64,000 nt of DNA from Shewanella baltica (GTDB lineage Bacteria; Pseudomonadota; Gammaproteobacteria; Enterobacterales; Shewanellaceae), in the NCBI RefSeq assembly GCF_900456975.1, contig NZ_UGYM01000002.1:4216001-4280000 (forward strand). The letters run 5' to 3'. This document shows, one piece after another, positions 54,099-62,645 of this stretch. The translations under genes were made by a program, and so were the position numbers. Numbering within the stretch: position 1 is the stretch's first letter; every line of letters starts with the position of its first letter. The notes under the pieces are model-generated. The model worked only from the letters and a program-made list of their open reading frames with translations, was not told where the DNA came from and made no database searches.

Positions 54099-55259
54099 AT
54101 GACCTCGGGCAAAATCCCCCAAACAGTATCCCATCCTTCATTCAACCGTTTACTAGGTGAAACCAGTGGTGCCTTTGCCGACTTGGGCACTTTTTTACCT
54201 TTAGTGCTGGGGCTGATTGCCCTTAATCAATTTTCACCCCAAGGGATTTTTTTGGGCTTTGGTTTATTCGCCATCTTAAGCGCACTGTTTTACCGTCGCC
54301 CTATTCCCGTACAACCGATGAAAGTCATCGCCGCACTGGTGATCGCCCAAGGCTTGACGCCAGGTATGTTGCAGGCAAGCGCCATGTTGATGGGCATTAT
54401 CCTGTTAATTCTGGCCTTTAGCGGCGCCATTACTTGGTTAGCAAGACAGTTATCCCAAGCTGTGAGTGTGGGTATTCAACTCGCCATCGGTCTGCAATTG
54501 ATGTGGATGGGCACTAAGATGATGAGTGAGTTTTGGCTGGTTGGAGTAGGCGCTTTTATACTGCTTTTTATCAGTAAATTTTTGCCGTTTCGCTACCTTG
54601 CCATGCCCTTAGTCATAGCCGCGGGGATGATTTGGCAGGCAAGTACTCAAACGGATTTAGCCACTAATCTTGATATCCAAACCATGACAGCGCCGTTTCA
54701 ATTGGCTTGGCCGACGTCTGTTGAGTGGACCTCTGCCGCCCTTTTGTTGGTTTTGCCACAACTGGCATTAACCTTAACCAATGCAGTCATTGCCACATCT
54801 GTAATGGCACAGGAGAAATTCCCTGAAGATGCAGCCAAACTCACACCCAAAAACTTCGCTATTAGCTCAGGTCTTGCTAATTTACTGCTCGCGCCCTTTG
54901 GTGCCTCAGCAATGTGCCACGGCGCGGGGGGGCTTGCGGTGCAATACCATTTTGGCGCCCGCACTTACCTAGCGCCGTTAATTTTTGGCAGTACCTGTTT
55001 AGTGATCGCCCTGTGCTGGGGCAGTCATATCGCTTGGCTATTAAGCCTTATTCCTATGGCTATTCTCGGCAGTTTGCTAACCACTGCGGGGCTGCAACTG
55101 GCATGGTCGAAACGCTTAATCGATGGTAAGCCCTTCTGTATCTTTGTGATTTTATCCACAGCCGTCACTTGCCTTGCCATCAATGCCGCCGCAGGGCTCG
55201 CAGTGGGGATTATTCTAGAGCAAGGTCGCCGCACTTGGGCCATGTTGGCCACGCGTTAA
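54099..55259 (+). CDS. MOT1/SulP-like anion transporter
   Basis: The 386-residue integral membrane protein has about eleven helices. It contains the motif PVQPMKVIAALVIAQGLTPG (about residues 69-88) and the second motif FGASAMCHGAGGLAVQYHFGART (near residues 267-289). These are hallmarks of the MOT1 molybdate/sulfate transporter group. The substrate is sulfate or molybdate by family; molybdate is a cofactor metal for many Shewanella respiratory enzymes, but none of those is next to it here. It is a separate unit from the octaheme cytochrome, with its own terminator. Confidence 0.82.
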   Translation: MTSGKIPQTVSHPSFNRLLGETSGAFADLGTFLPLVLGLIALNQFSPQGIFLGFGLFAILSALFYRRPIPVQPMKVIAALVIAQGLTPGMLQASAMLMGIILLILAFSGAITWLARQLSQAVSVGIQLAIGLQLMWMGTKMMSEFWLVGVGAFILLFISKFLPFRYLAMPLVIAAGMIWQASTQTDLATNLDIQTMTAPFQLAWPTSVEWTSAALLLVLPQLALTLTNAVIATSVMAQEKFPEDAAKLTPKNFAISSGLANLLLAPFGASAMCHGAGGLAVQYHFGARTYLAPLIFGSTCLVIALCWGSHIAWLLSLIPMAILGSLLTTAGLQLAWSKRLIDGKPFCIFVILSTAVTCLAINAAAGLAVGIILEQGRRTWAMLATR

Positions 55260-55299
55260 TCGCTTCCGACCCGCAGTAATAAGGTTCCCAAAATCAAAC

Positions 55300-55323
55300 A
55301 GCGCGTTAAACAACGCGCTTTTT
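55300..55323 (+). terminator. Terminator of the MOT1-like transporter gene
   Basis: AGCGCGTT-AAAC-AACGCGCT is an 8-base perfect stem running into TTTTT, 40 bases past the stop. Confidence 0.85.
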
Positions 55324-55378
55324 GTTAACCATTACACCTCTTCCAACTGCCATCAACGAGAACGAGAGTTATAGCAGG

Positions 55379-55743
55379 CTAAAAGGTTCTTGCAGGATTG
55401 GTCGGCGTGTCCTTTTGCGCCAGCGCCCATTTAGCAATGGCATCTTTACGCATAAAGCCAACGCTGTCGTGACCTTTCACGTACTGGATAAACTTATCTA
55501 AGGCGGAAACGGCCCTTCGGCATTTTTATCTTGAGCACCTGCTTCAAACTGCATTGAGATTGAAATCACTAACTGCTCACCACTTGGCCAAAATATTTTG
55601 TTCATACCACTGCCGCCTGAACTTTTGGAGTCATTTTCTAAGGTATCTAATGAGGGTAAACCAATAGCCAGCGCAGTTTGGCTTAGGCCGAACCCAGCAG
55701 CGATGGCGCCACCTGCCATTAGAAATCGTCGACGTTGATTCAT
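55379..55743 (-). pseudogene. Polysaccharide deacetylase gene with large internal deletion and frameshift
   Basis: The frame from ATG 55743 gives 81 residues: a Tat-like signal (NQRRRFLMAGGAIAAGFGLSQ), then NKIFWPSGEQLVISISMQFEAG, the usual N-terminal strand of PuuE-like polysaccharide deacetylases. It stops at 55500-55498. The bases just beyond, in a shifted frame, read ALDKFIQYVKGHDSVGFMRKDAIAKW to the stop at 55379-55381. That is the last 40 residues of the same family. The catalytic middle (about 150-200 residues, with the His metal ligands) is missing. Last member of the nemA operon and not functional as it stands. Confidence 0.7.
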
Positions 55744-55745
55744 GA

Positions 55746-56378
55746 TTAAGTCCCTGCAGCTAATTGAGAAAATAGCGTTTGATAATCTTCGAGGTGCCAG
55801 TTATCTGTGATGAAACCATCCCGTACTCGATACATGTCAACAGCACGAAAATCGATTTTCTGCCCTTGGTCTTTTTGCTCACCAAAGACACCAGTGAAGC
55901 GGCCATTAAAACGCAGCCGCACCACTGCACGATCGCCAACGACTAGCAAATGCTCAACTGAAACAGAGAGATCGGGGACCGCTGCCCTAAATGCCTTTGA
56001 GGCTTCGAGTGGACCCGTGATTCCCTGTGCGCGGCCAGCGGGCAGAGTACGGTCGATAAAACCAGTCGCCAATGCGCCGTGGGCAAAACTTGCATCGCCC
56101 GTGTGCCAAAAACTGGCATATAACAAGGCGGCGCGGGCGATAACTTGTGCCTGCGGTGATTCATCAGAAATCGTTTCCATTGCCGAGACTTTAGGTACTA
56201 ACGCCGCTCGTACTTTAGTGATTTCTGGGGTCGCGCCGACTTGGTCGGCCATCGCATCCATGCTCAGACTGGCTAAGCTAAAACCCACAATTACGATACC
56301 AATAACGTCTGAAAACCATAAACTTAGACTGAGCCATGCGGGATATCGCTGCACAGATAAACGGTTAACCCGATCCAT
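55746..56378 (-). CDS. Membrane-anchored SnoaL-like/NTF2-fold protein
   Basis: The 210-residue protein has a single hydrophobic segment (about residues 21-38, FSDVIGIVIVGFSLASLSM), perhaps a signal anchor. A C-terminal NTF2/SnoaL-like domain (about residues 80-205) follows, with RTLPAGRAQGITGPLEASKAFRAAVPDLSVSVEHLLVVGDRAVVRLRFNGRFTG. The family includes polyketide cyclases and ester cyclases; specific activity unknown. Its ATG shares a base with the nemA stop (TAATG), and the deacetylase remnant starts 2 bases after it, so all three form one operon. It is probably an accessory of the nemA operon. Confidence 0.75.
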   Translation of the reverse strand: MDRVNRLSVQRYPAWLSLSLWFSDVIGIVIVGFSLASLSMDAMADQVGATPEITKVRAALVPKVSAMETISDESPQAQVIARAALLYASFWHTGDASFAHGALATGFIDRTLPAGRAQGITGPLEASKAFRAAVPDLSVSVEHLLVVGDRAVVRLRFNGRFTGVFGEQKDQGQKIDFRAVDMYRVRDGFITDNWHLEDYQTLFSQLAAGT

Positions 56379-57514
56379 TATGCCACCTCATCGTCATCCG
56401 AACGGATAACGGCTCTCAATGCTTCGTTGTGTGTAGGATAATCGGTATAACCCGCCGCACTACCGCCAAACAAGGGCCCTTTGTCGAATGCAGATAAAGG
56501 CAATTGATGCATTAAACGGTAAGGCAAATCAGGATTGGCAATAAAAGGACGACCGAAGGCGACTAAGTCCGCATAACCGCTATCAATCACCTCATTGGCA
56601 CGCGCCACATCATAGCGACCCGCAACAATAATGCTGCCCTTAAAGACTTTACGCAGCTCGACTCTAAAGGACTCTGGCACCTGCGGCGCATCATCCCAAT
56701 CCGCCTCTGAAAGATGTAAATATGCCACGCCCAATGCCGATAAATGCTTAGCCGCTAACAGAATAGTGTCTACAATTTCAGGACACGCCATATCTTTAAA
56801 CGTCACGTAAGGGGCGAGGCGAACCCCGACTTTATCGGCACCAATTTTCGCACTCACGGCTTGGACAATTTCGAGTAAAAAACGAATGCGATTTTCCTGA
56901 GAACCGCCGTAGGCATCAGTTCTGTGGTTTGAATTGGTGCGTAAAAACTGGTCAATCAGATAACCATTGCCGCCGTGAATTTCGATGCCATCAAAACCCG
57001 CCGCAACCGCATTCACTCCCGCCTGTGCAAAATCGGCCACAACGCGGTCGATATCGGCTTGCACCATAGCCCTAGGTTCTGGGCAATCCACCATTTGCCC
57101 TTCAGGATGCGCTTCATCCACAATCCATACTTTAGTGCCAACGGGCGCAATAGCTGATGGCGCAATCGGGGCATTACCCTGCTGAAAAATCGGGTGCGAT
57201 ACACGGCCAACATGCCAAATTTGATTGAAGATTTTACCACCAGCCTGATGCACTGCCGCTGTGACTTTTTTCCAGCCCTCAATTTGCTCAGCGGTATACA
57301 CGCCCGGCGTAAATGAATAACCTTGGCTGTCATCGGAGATTTGTGTCGCTTCTGTGATGATTAACCCCGCCGAGGCGCGCTGGGCATAATATTGCGCCAT
57401 CAGATCATTCGGAATATTGCCTGGCTGCGTAGTACGCGCCCGAGTCATAGGGGCCATCACAATGCGATTGTTTAATGCCAGTGACGCTAATTTATAAGAC
57501 ATGAAAAGACTCAT
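56378..57514 (-). CDS. nemA: Old yellow enzyme family alkene/N-ethylmaleimide reductase
   Basis: An FMN-dependent reductase of about 378 residues from ATG 57514 (MSLFMSYKLASLALNNRIVMAPMTRAR). The frame is open to 57547, with eleven extra hydrophobic residues. It has the active-site pair His-Asn in IEIHGGNGYLIDQFLR and the FMN-binding QRTD..GGSQENR region. A Thr/Ala-containing MAPMTRAR and a C-terminal GFGRPFIANPDL complete the family picture. It reduces electrophilic alkenes or nitro compounds. First gene of an operon with a SnoaL-like gene and a broken deacetylase gene, divergent from a LysR regulator. Confidence 0.92.
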   Translation of the reverse strand: MSLFMSYKLASLALNNRIVMAPMTRARTTQPGNIPNDLMAQYYAQRASAGLIITEATQISDDSQGYSFTPGVYTAEQIEGWKKVTAAVHQAGGKIFNQIWHVGRVSHPIFQQGNAPIAPSAIAPVGTKVWIVDEAHPEGQMVDCPEPRAMVQADIDRVVADFAQAGVNAVAAGFDGIEIHGGNGYLIDQFLRTNSNHRTDAYGGSQENRIRFLLEIVQAVSAKIGADKVGVRLAPYVTFKDMACPEIVDTILLAAKHLSALGVAYLHLSEADWDDAPQVPESFRVELRKVFKGSIIVAGRYDVARANEVIDSGYADLVAFGRPFIANPDLPYRLMHQLPLSAFDKGPLFGGSAAGYTDYPTHNEALRAVIRSDDDEVA

Positions 57515-57572
57515 ACACACTCCGAACCAGAAATTAAGATGAAACATCAGTGGTGCAATTGTGCATTAGTTA

Positions 57573-57584
57573 ATCTATATTGAT
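57573..57584. promoter_or_regulatory. Possible LysR-type operator in the nemA/lysR gap
   Basis: The 78-103-base gap between the divergent genes has ATC-TATATT-GAT (57573-57584), which contains the T-N11-A pattern of LysR-type sites. The regulator is the obvious candidate to bind it. Motif alone is weak. Confidence 0.35.
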
Positions 57585-57625
57585 AATCAGGCTATTATTA
57601 AAATCATTTTCAAAAATAATTTGAT

Positions 57626-58537
57626 ATGTATCATTTAAACGATCTGCAATTAGCGCTGCGTATCGCAGCCTTAGAGAGTCTCTCGGCAGCCAGTAAAGAA
57701 ATAGGCATGACGCCGGCAGCGGCAAGTGCCGCGCTGCAAAGATTAGAGAAAAAGCTAGGATGTCAGCTATTTGCTCGCTCGACGCGGCGCTTACAGCTCA
57801 CAGAAGAAGGGCGGATCTTTCTCGATTCGGCGAAACCCGCACTGGCGATTCTCGAAACCGCCAGCGCCAATTTAGCCGAACACAGGGGTGAGCTTAAGGG
57901 CGAAGTACGCCTCGCCTTACCTTCGGATATTGGCCGCAGCCAGATCCGTGCTTGGCTCGATGAATTGATGGACAGCGCCCCAGAACTGACAGTGCAGCTG
58001 TATTTTGGCGATCATATGACAGACTTAATCGACCAAAATATCCATTTGGCTTTGCGCTATGGCCAGCTTGACGACTCAAATCTGAAAAGGCGTCAGCTCG
58101 CCATGACCCCAAGAGTACTGGTCGCCTCACCCACTTATCTGGCACAACATGGCACACCAAGCACACTAAATGAACTCAGCCAACATGCTGTGCTGATTTT
58201 AAATCGCGGCGGTGAGCCGTGGCAGAAATGGAAATTCAGCCATAACGGCGCGCCCGTTGAAATCGAAGTCAGGGGTAAACGTTTTTGTAACGATGGTGCA
58301 GTAATCCGCGACTGGGCGATCGAAGGCCGTGGGATTGCCTACAAAAGCTGGCTCGATGTGGCGCAGGATGTCACTGAAGGCAGACTCAACCTAGTGTTAA
58401 CCGATAAAATCGCACCGCCGATCCCACTGCAATTGGTGTACCTGCAAACCGATTATCCCAGCCATAAAATACGGCGCACCATAGAGTTTTTAGTGGAAAA
58501 ACTTGGTCAATTCGCCCAAGACTATCCACTGCCCTAA
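57626..58537 (+). CDS. LysR-family transcriptional regulator
   Basis: The 303-residue regulator has an N-terminal winged helix (LQLALRIAALESLSAASKEIGMTPAAASAALQRLEKKLG, about residues 7-45) and a C-terminal inducer domain. Divergently oriented to nemA with a short shared promoter region, it most likely controls the nemA operon. Effector unknown. It ends 35 bases before the convergent sensor kinase stop. Confidence 0.92.
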   Translation: MYHLNDLQLALRIAALESLSAASKEIGMTPAAASAALQRLEKKLGCQLFARSTRRLQLTEEGRIFLDSAKPALAILETASANLAEHRGELKGEVRLALPSDIGRSQIRAWLDELMDSAPELTVQLYFGDHMTDLIDQNIHLALRYGQLDDSNLKRRQLAMTPRVLVASPTYLAQHGTPSTLNELSQHAVLILNRGGEPWQKWKFSHNGAPVEIEVRGKRFCNDGAVIRDWAIEGRGIAYKSWLDVAQDVTEGRLNLVLTDKIAPPIPLQLVYLQTDYPSHKIRRTIEFLVEKLGQFAQDYPLP

Positions 58538-58572
58538 TGCAATTGATCTGCAGCTAAGTGGAACTATGCACA

Positions 58573-60384
58573 TTAGCCTTTAGGTAAGACCACCGTGACC
58601 ACACAGCCCTGCTGCCAAGGTAGTAAAGCTTGCGTGGATTGCTGACAGTTTTCGATTTGAATGCTGCCGTGATGGCGGGTGACCACATCCTTACAGATGG
58701 CTAAACCTAGGCCTAATCCTGCATCTTTGGTTGAGGCAAAAGATGCCATCAACTCACTCGCCTGCCCCTGTAGCCCTTCGCCATTATCAATCACTAATAC
58801 TTTGATTTCATGCGGTTGAAAATAGATTTCGATCCATAATTGCCGCACGCGGTTATCGCCGCAGGTCTCTAGCGCATCTAAGCTATTTTTCACGAGATTG
58901 ACCCACATTTGACTTAAGCCAACGCTATCCCCCATCAGCTCAAAGGGCTCACCCTGCACTCGCACATTCACTTGCACATTGGCCCGGTCTAACTCGCGCC
59001 GCAGTAAAGCTAACGCCTCCTTCACCACCAGCACGATATCTAACGGCTCTGTCTTGGCCTGACGCCGCTTGAGTAAACCGCGAATACGGTGCACAACCGC
59101 ACCCGCGCGAATCGACTGCGCATTAATTTTCCCAAGCACATCATAAAGTTCGGGATTATCTTGCCCAAGCCTTTCCAATTGCAGCATGGCGCCTTCGCTG
59201 TATTGGGTAATGGCGGCTATGGGTTGATTGAGTTCATGGGCAAGGCCAGCGCCAATTTCCCCCAGAATTGCCGCACTTTGCAGTCGCTCAAGCTGCAATG
59301 CCTTATCCTTTAACTGCCGCTCAGTGCTAACTAAAAACTCACTTTTCTGGCGAAATTTATATTCGAGCCACAGGTGATAAATAGTCGAAATAATGAAGAT
59401 TAATAGCAGCACACCACCCCACTCTTTATTTTTCGCCATCCATTTGTATACAGTTTGATAGAGTGGCGGCGACGCACCTTGAAGTTGTAATTCCTTAAAT
59501 AACTCAATGACTTTCAACTGACTCACCGGTGCCGTCCAGCCCAAGGTATCGGCGGTAATGGCAGCGACATGGTCGGCGGGTAAATCAAATAAGGCGCGGG
59601 TGATCGCCATCGTCAGCTTAGGAGCAACCGTATCCGCAGCTGCGAATGACCAATTGGGGTATAACTGAGTGCTCACCTCACAATCATATCCTGCCGGTTT
59701 AGTCGGATGGATCACGCGATAATCGGCCTGATTAACTAGGCCAGTTGCGATCATTTCCTCTAAGGTGCAAAAAGGCGCGATGGCAGCATCGGCGCTGCCG
59801 TCACGGACTTGATAAACAAGCGGCTCCAATGGAAAACCGAGGAAGCGCACTTGCCCAAAAAACTGTTCGGGTAAAAAGCCCATTTTATGAAGCAACCCCA
59901 TGGCCGCCTGATACCCGCCTAATGCCTGCGGATCACTGGCGACCACATTGCGCCCGCGCAAATCCTGCAGGGTGCGGATAGGGCTATCGGCGCGGACAAT
60001 AATAGTCGCGCCTATGGTAAAAGTACTGCCCTGATGCTTGCGGCTTTTCATCGTCGCGAGCCAAGACAGCGGGAAGTTATTGCTTAGATGTAGATATTGC
60101 CCGGGGTTGGTGACGATAAACTGCAAATCATGGCCGAGTAACTGGCTACGCATGCCATTAAAGTCGACGGGCACCACTTCAAAATGGCTATTGGGCACTT
60201 GTTCAGTCAGATAATCCATCATAGGTTGCCAACGCTGCTTGGCTTGTAATACGCCGTGGTTGGCCAACACTCCGACTTTAAAGTGATTCACCTGCGGCAC
60301 GTCATCGGCATAGGACTGATTGAGCCCAATGACACTTAGGCATAATCCCATCACTACCGCTTTACACCAAGAGCCCGTCGTCAT
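58573..60384 (-). CDS. Sensor histidine kinase with PhnD-type periplasmic domain (TtrS-like)
   Basis: From ATG 60384 the protein has 603 residues; the frame is open to 60462. A signal peptide (ending QSYA) is followed by a PhnD/phosphonate-binding-like domain of about 270 residues (FKVGVLANHGVLQAKQRWQPMMDYLTE to LFDLPADHVAAITADTLGW). Next come one membrane helix (VLLLIFIISTIYHLWLEY), a HisKA domain with the phosphorylated His in GLAHELNQPIAAITQ, and an ATPase domain (NLVKNSLDAL, NGEGL, GLGLAICKDVV). This layout equals TtrS, the tetrathionate sensor, and the related thiosulfate sensor ThsS of Shewanella. The ligand here is not proven. It is divergent from the response regulator gene. Confidence 0.82.
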   Translation of the reverse strand: MTTGSWCKAVVMGLCLSVIGLNQSYADDVPQVNHFKVGVLANHGVLQAKQRWQPMMDYLTEQVPNSHFEVVPVDFNGMRSQLLGHDLQFIVTNPGQYLHLSNNFPLSWLATMKSRKHQGSTFTIGATIIVRADSPIRTLQDLRGRNVVASDPQALGGYQAAMGLLHKMGFLPEQFFGQVRFLGFPLEPLVYQVRDGSADAAIAPFCTLEEMIATGLVNQADYRVIHPTKPAGYDCEVSTQLYPNWSFAAADTVAPKLTMAITRALFDLPADHVAAITADTLGWTAPVSQLKVIELFKELQLQGASPPLYQTVYKWMAKNKEWGGVLLLIFIISTIYHLWLEYKFRQKSEFLVSTERQLKDKALQLERLQSAAILGEIGAGLAHELNQPIAAITQYSEGAMLQLERLGQDNPELYDVLGKINAQSIRAGAVVHRIRGLLKRRQAKTEPLDIVLVVKEALALLRRELDRANVQVNVRVQGEPFELMGDSVGLSQMWVNLVKNSLDALETCGDNRVRQLWIEIYFQPHEIKVLVIDNGEGLQGQASELMASFASTKDAGLGLGLAICKDVVTRHHGSIQIENCQQSTQALLPWQQGCVVTVVLPKG

Positions 60385-60593
60385 CACCGCTATTACCCTG
60401 TCTTGTATGCTATTAAACGACTTTAACTCGCAGATAAAAATCAAGCTGTGAAATGCCGCCAAACTCTGGTTTCTGCCCTAAGATAATCGGCTAATTTAGT
60501 GATGAACCTCCCAAGACCTAGGCTTAAAATTGAGCCTGACACAGACGCGGCTTAAGCTGATATAGCGATCCACACATGCCCACAAGGAAATCC

Positions 60594-61196
60594 ATGTCTA
60601 CAAAATTGCCACTATATTTAGTTGATGACGATGAAGCGATTCTGGATTCGCTGGGTTTTATGCTCGGACAATTTGGCTACCAAGTGCAAACCTTCAACAG
60701 CGGCCGCGACTTCCTTACGCACTGTGCATTATCGCAGGCAGGCTGCGTGATTTTAGATAGCAGAATGCCGGAGATCACCGGCCAAGAAGTGCAGCAAAAA
60801 CTGCTCGAAACCCACAGCCCGCTTGGCGTCATCTTTCTCACTGGCCACGGCGACTTACCTATGGCGCTGAGCGCCTTTCGTAAGGGAGCCTGCGACTTTT
60901 TTCAAAAACCTGTGTCCGGCAAGGCATTAGTACAAGCGATAGAAAAAGCACAGCGTGAAAGCCAGGCGGCCTTCGAGCAGCAAAGTCTGCAACATAAGTT
61001 TGACCAACTGACCGAGCGCGAGCAGCAAGTGTTAGCCCATGTGATCCAAGGCATGACCAATAAGCAAATCTCGGAGGCGATGTTTTTATCCCTGCGCACG
61101 ATTGAAGTACACCGCGCAAAAATCATGAAGAAACTCGAAGTAAATAATATGGCAGAGTTAGTGCAGCACTTAGGGAATTTGCATTCAGTCTTATAA
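60594..61196 (+). CDS. FixJ/NarL-type response regulator (TtrR-like)
   Basis: A protein of 200 residues from ATG 60594, with AAGGAAA upstream; an ATG 18 bases earlier would add six residues. Receiver domain with acidic pocket DDDE (residues 11-14), phosphoacceptor Asp55 in CVILDSRMP, and Lys in FQKPV. The C-terminal LuxR-type helix-turn-helix reads LTEREQQVLAHVIQGMTNKQISEAMFLSLRTIEVHRAKIMKKL. Divergent and adjacent to the sensor kinase, so the two form a two-component system, matching the TtrR class. Target promoters are not shown by sequence; the octaheme unit 8-10 kb away is a candidate. Confidence 0.9.
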   Translation: MSTKLPLYLVDDDEAILDSLGFMLGQFGYQVQTFNSGRDFLTHCALSQAGCVILDSRMPEITGQEVQQKLLETHSPLGVIFLTGHGDLPMALSAFRKGACDFFQKPVSGKALVQAIEKAQRESQAAFEQQSLQHKFDQLTEREQQVLAHVIQGMTNKQISEAMFLSLRTIEVHRAKIMKKLEVNNMAELVQHLGNLHSVL

Positions 61197-61610
61197 GTCA
61201 GTGACCCATAGTCGCTAAACAATCGCGACGCCTTCTCGCCACGCATAAGGATTTAACCGTTAAACCCTTTTTACCCAGACCATTCAAGATACCGTAACTA
61301 CACAGTTTTCATCCTACCTGCGACAAGCTGTCGCAGTTTGTGCATTTGGCTTTGTTAAATATCGTATCAGCCCGCACAATCACGCCATAGGTTCCTTCCT
61401 TTGTGCCCCGCAGGCGCTCAAGAAATCCACTGCTTTTTGAACCTCCACCCGAGGGTAACTATGCCCTCGGGTATTTTTTCTCCCATCCGCGAATGCCTAA
61501 CTCCGAGATAACAACCAAAGTGGAAATTGAACGATCCAGTTCTAGCTCCGTCTGTAAAGCAGTTATATACTTTCCAACCGTCTCAAATAATAAGAATCAT
61601 GGAAGAGCGA
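61197..61610. other. Intergenic region with a strong hairpin terminator
   Basis: A 414-base stretch between the response regulator gene and the small lipoprotein gene. The strong plus-strand terminator at 61447-61479 lies 250 bases past the response regulator stop, so either the regulator has a long 3' UTR or a small RNA ends here. Short frames inside are not convincing. Confidence 0.5.
61447..61479 (+). terminator. Strong terminator, possibly of a small RNA
   Basis: ACCCGAGGG-TAACTATG-CCCTCGGGT is a 9-base perfect stem followed by ATTTTTT on the plus strand. It is far (250 bases) from the last upstream stop codon. Confidence 0.8.
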
Positions 61611-61886
61611 ATGTTCAAACCTTTAATATTACTCAGTTTTAGCGCCTTAGCCTTGACCTGTATGAGTGGCTGCGTTGGGCCGCTTAATTCAAAATGTGAT
61701 ACAAATTCCCCCTACAGCAAACAAGAATGCAATGCAGCCGATGCCGCTGTTTATGTTGCAGCCGCCATATTAGAAGGCCCAGATAAAGGTCAAACGTGTA
61801 ACGATATGTCGGGCAAAGCAAAACAAGACTGCCTCGCTCAGCAACAGGCACTAAAAGAATCACTAGAGAAACACGCTCGAAAATAG
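61611..61886 (+). CDS. Small secreted lipoprotein
   Basis: A protein of 91 residues from ATG 61611, with GGAAGAG upstream; the frame is open to 61527, but those residues are not signal-like. The N-terminus MFKPLILLSFSALALTCMSGC has a lipobox (MSGC), so Cys21 would be lipidated. The mature part is small, with four further cysteines (CDTN, QECN, QTCN, QDCL) that could pair. No family recognised. It lies 15 bases before the reductase gene. Confidence 0.7.
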   Translation: MFKPLILLSFSALALTCMSGCVGPLNSKCDTNSPYSKQECNAADAAVYVAAAILEGPDKGQTCNDMSGKAKQDCLAQQQALKESLEKHARK

Positions 61887-61901
61887 CATTAAGGAAGATA
61901 A

Positions 61902-62453
61902 ATGAAAGCCTCCGTTTTTATTGCCGCGACCCTCGACGGCTATATCGCCACTCCCGATGGGGATATCGACTTTTTAAACCAGCATCCCAGTACAAATCCC
62001 GATGAAGACTTTGGTTATCATGCCTTTATTGACACTGTCGATGCGATAGTGATGGGACGTAAAAGCTTTGAAAAAGTCCTCTCCTTCGATTGTGATTGGC
62101 CCTATGTAAATATCCCAGTGTTTGTATTAAGTCGCAGCGGCGTAACTGTGCCATCGGCGTTAAGTGAGCACGTACAAGTGCTAAATGGCGATGCGGCAAG
62201 CATTAGCGAACAACTTAAAACCCGTGGCTTTAAGCATCTCTATATCGATGGTGGCCAAACGATCCAAGGCTTTTTAGCGGCGGGGCTAATTCAAGAACTC
62301 ACGCTCACTCGTATCCCCACTTTACTGGGTAAAGGCATTCCGCTCTTTGGCGACTTAGCTCAAGCGCTTCAATTAATGCCAATTCACACGCAGCAGTATG
62401 ACAATGGCTACGTACAAACCCGCTACCAAGTGATAGACGACACCACTTTATAA
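61902..62453 (+). CDS. RibD C-terminal/DHFR-fold reductase family protein
   Basis: The 183-residue protein MKASVFIAATLDGYIATPDGDIDFL, with VMGRKSFEKVLSF and TRGFKHLYIDGGQTIQGFLAAGLIQELTLTRIPTLLGKGIPLF, matches the stand-alone RibD C-terminal / dihydrofolate reductase-like family (YyaP/YwjB-like). NADPH-binding residues in IDGGQ are conserved. Substrate is not known; it is not the normal FolA. AAGGAAG upstream. It follows the lipoprotein gene closely. Confidence 0.85.
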   Translation: MKASVFIAATLDGYIATPDGDIDFLNQHPSTNPDEDFGYHAFIDTVDAIVMGRKSFEKVLSFDCDWPYVNIPVFVLSRSGVTVPSALSEHVQVLNGDAASISEQLKTRGFKHLYIDGGQTIQGFLAAGLIQELTLTRIPTLLGKGIPLFGDLAQALQLMPIHTQQYDNGYVQTRYQVIDDTTL

Positions 62454-62645
62454 GTCGTTTACCTGCGGGCGATGACATTAATGACGAAGCTAACCCCTAC
62501 CATTTTGCGGCTTGCCCGCTTCTATTTGAGTTCATGTAACCAAAACGTTAAGCAGAATGTTAAACAAATAAATACTATCAATGACTTACTGATTGCGAAT
62601 CGAAGTTCCGTTAGAATATCCCCCTCTAACAGATAGGTGAGCAAT

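Noticed and set aside
55807..56409. 200-codon plus-strand frame opposite the SnoaL-like gene
   Set aside because: It is the antisense shadow of a real, overlapping operon gene; composition is rich in R/S/T/A/P with no domain.
61403..61642. 79-codon plus-strand frame over the terminator and lipoprotein start
   Set aside because: It spans a strong terminator and the lipoprotein start in another frame; no coding character.
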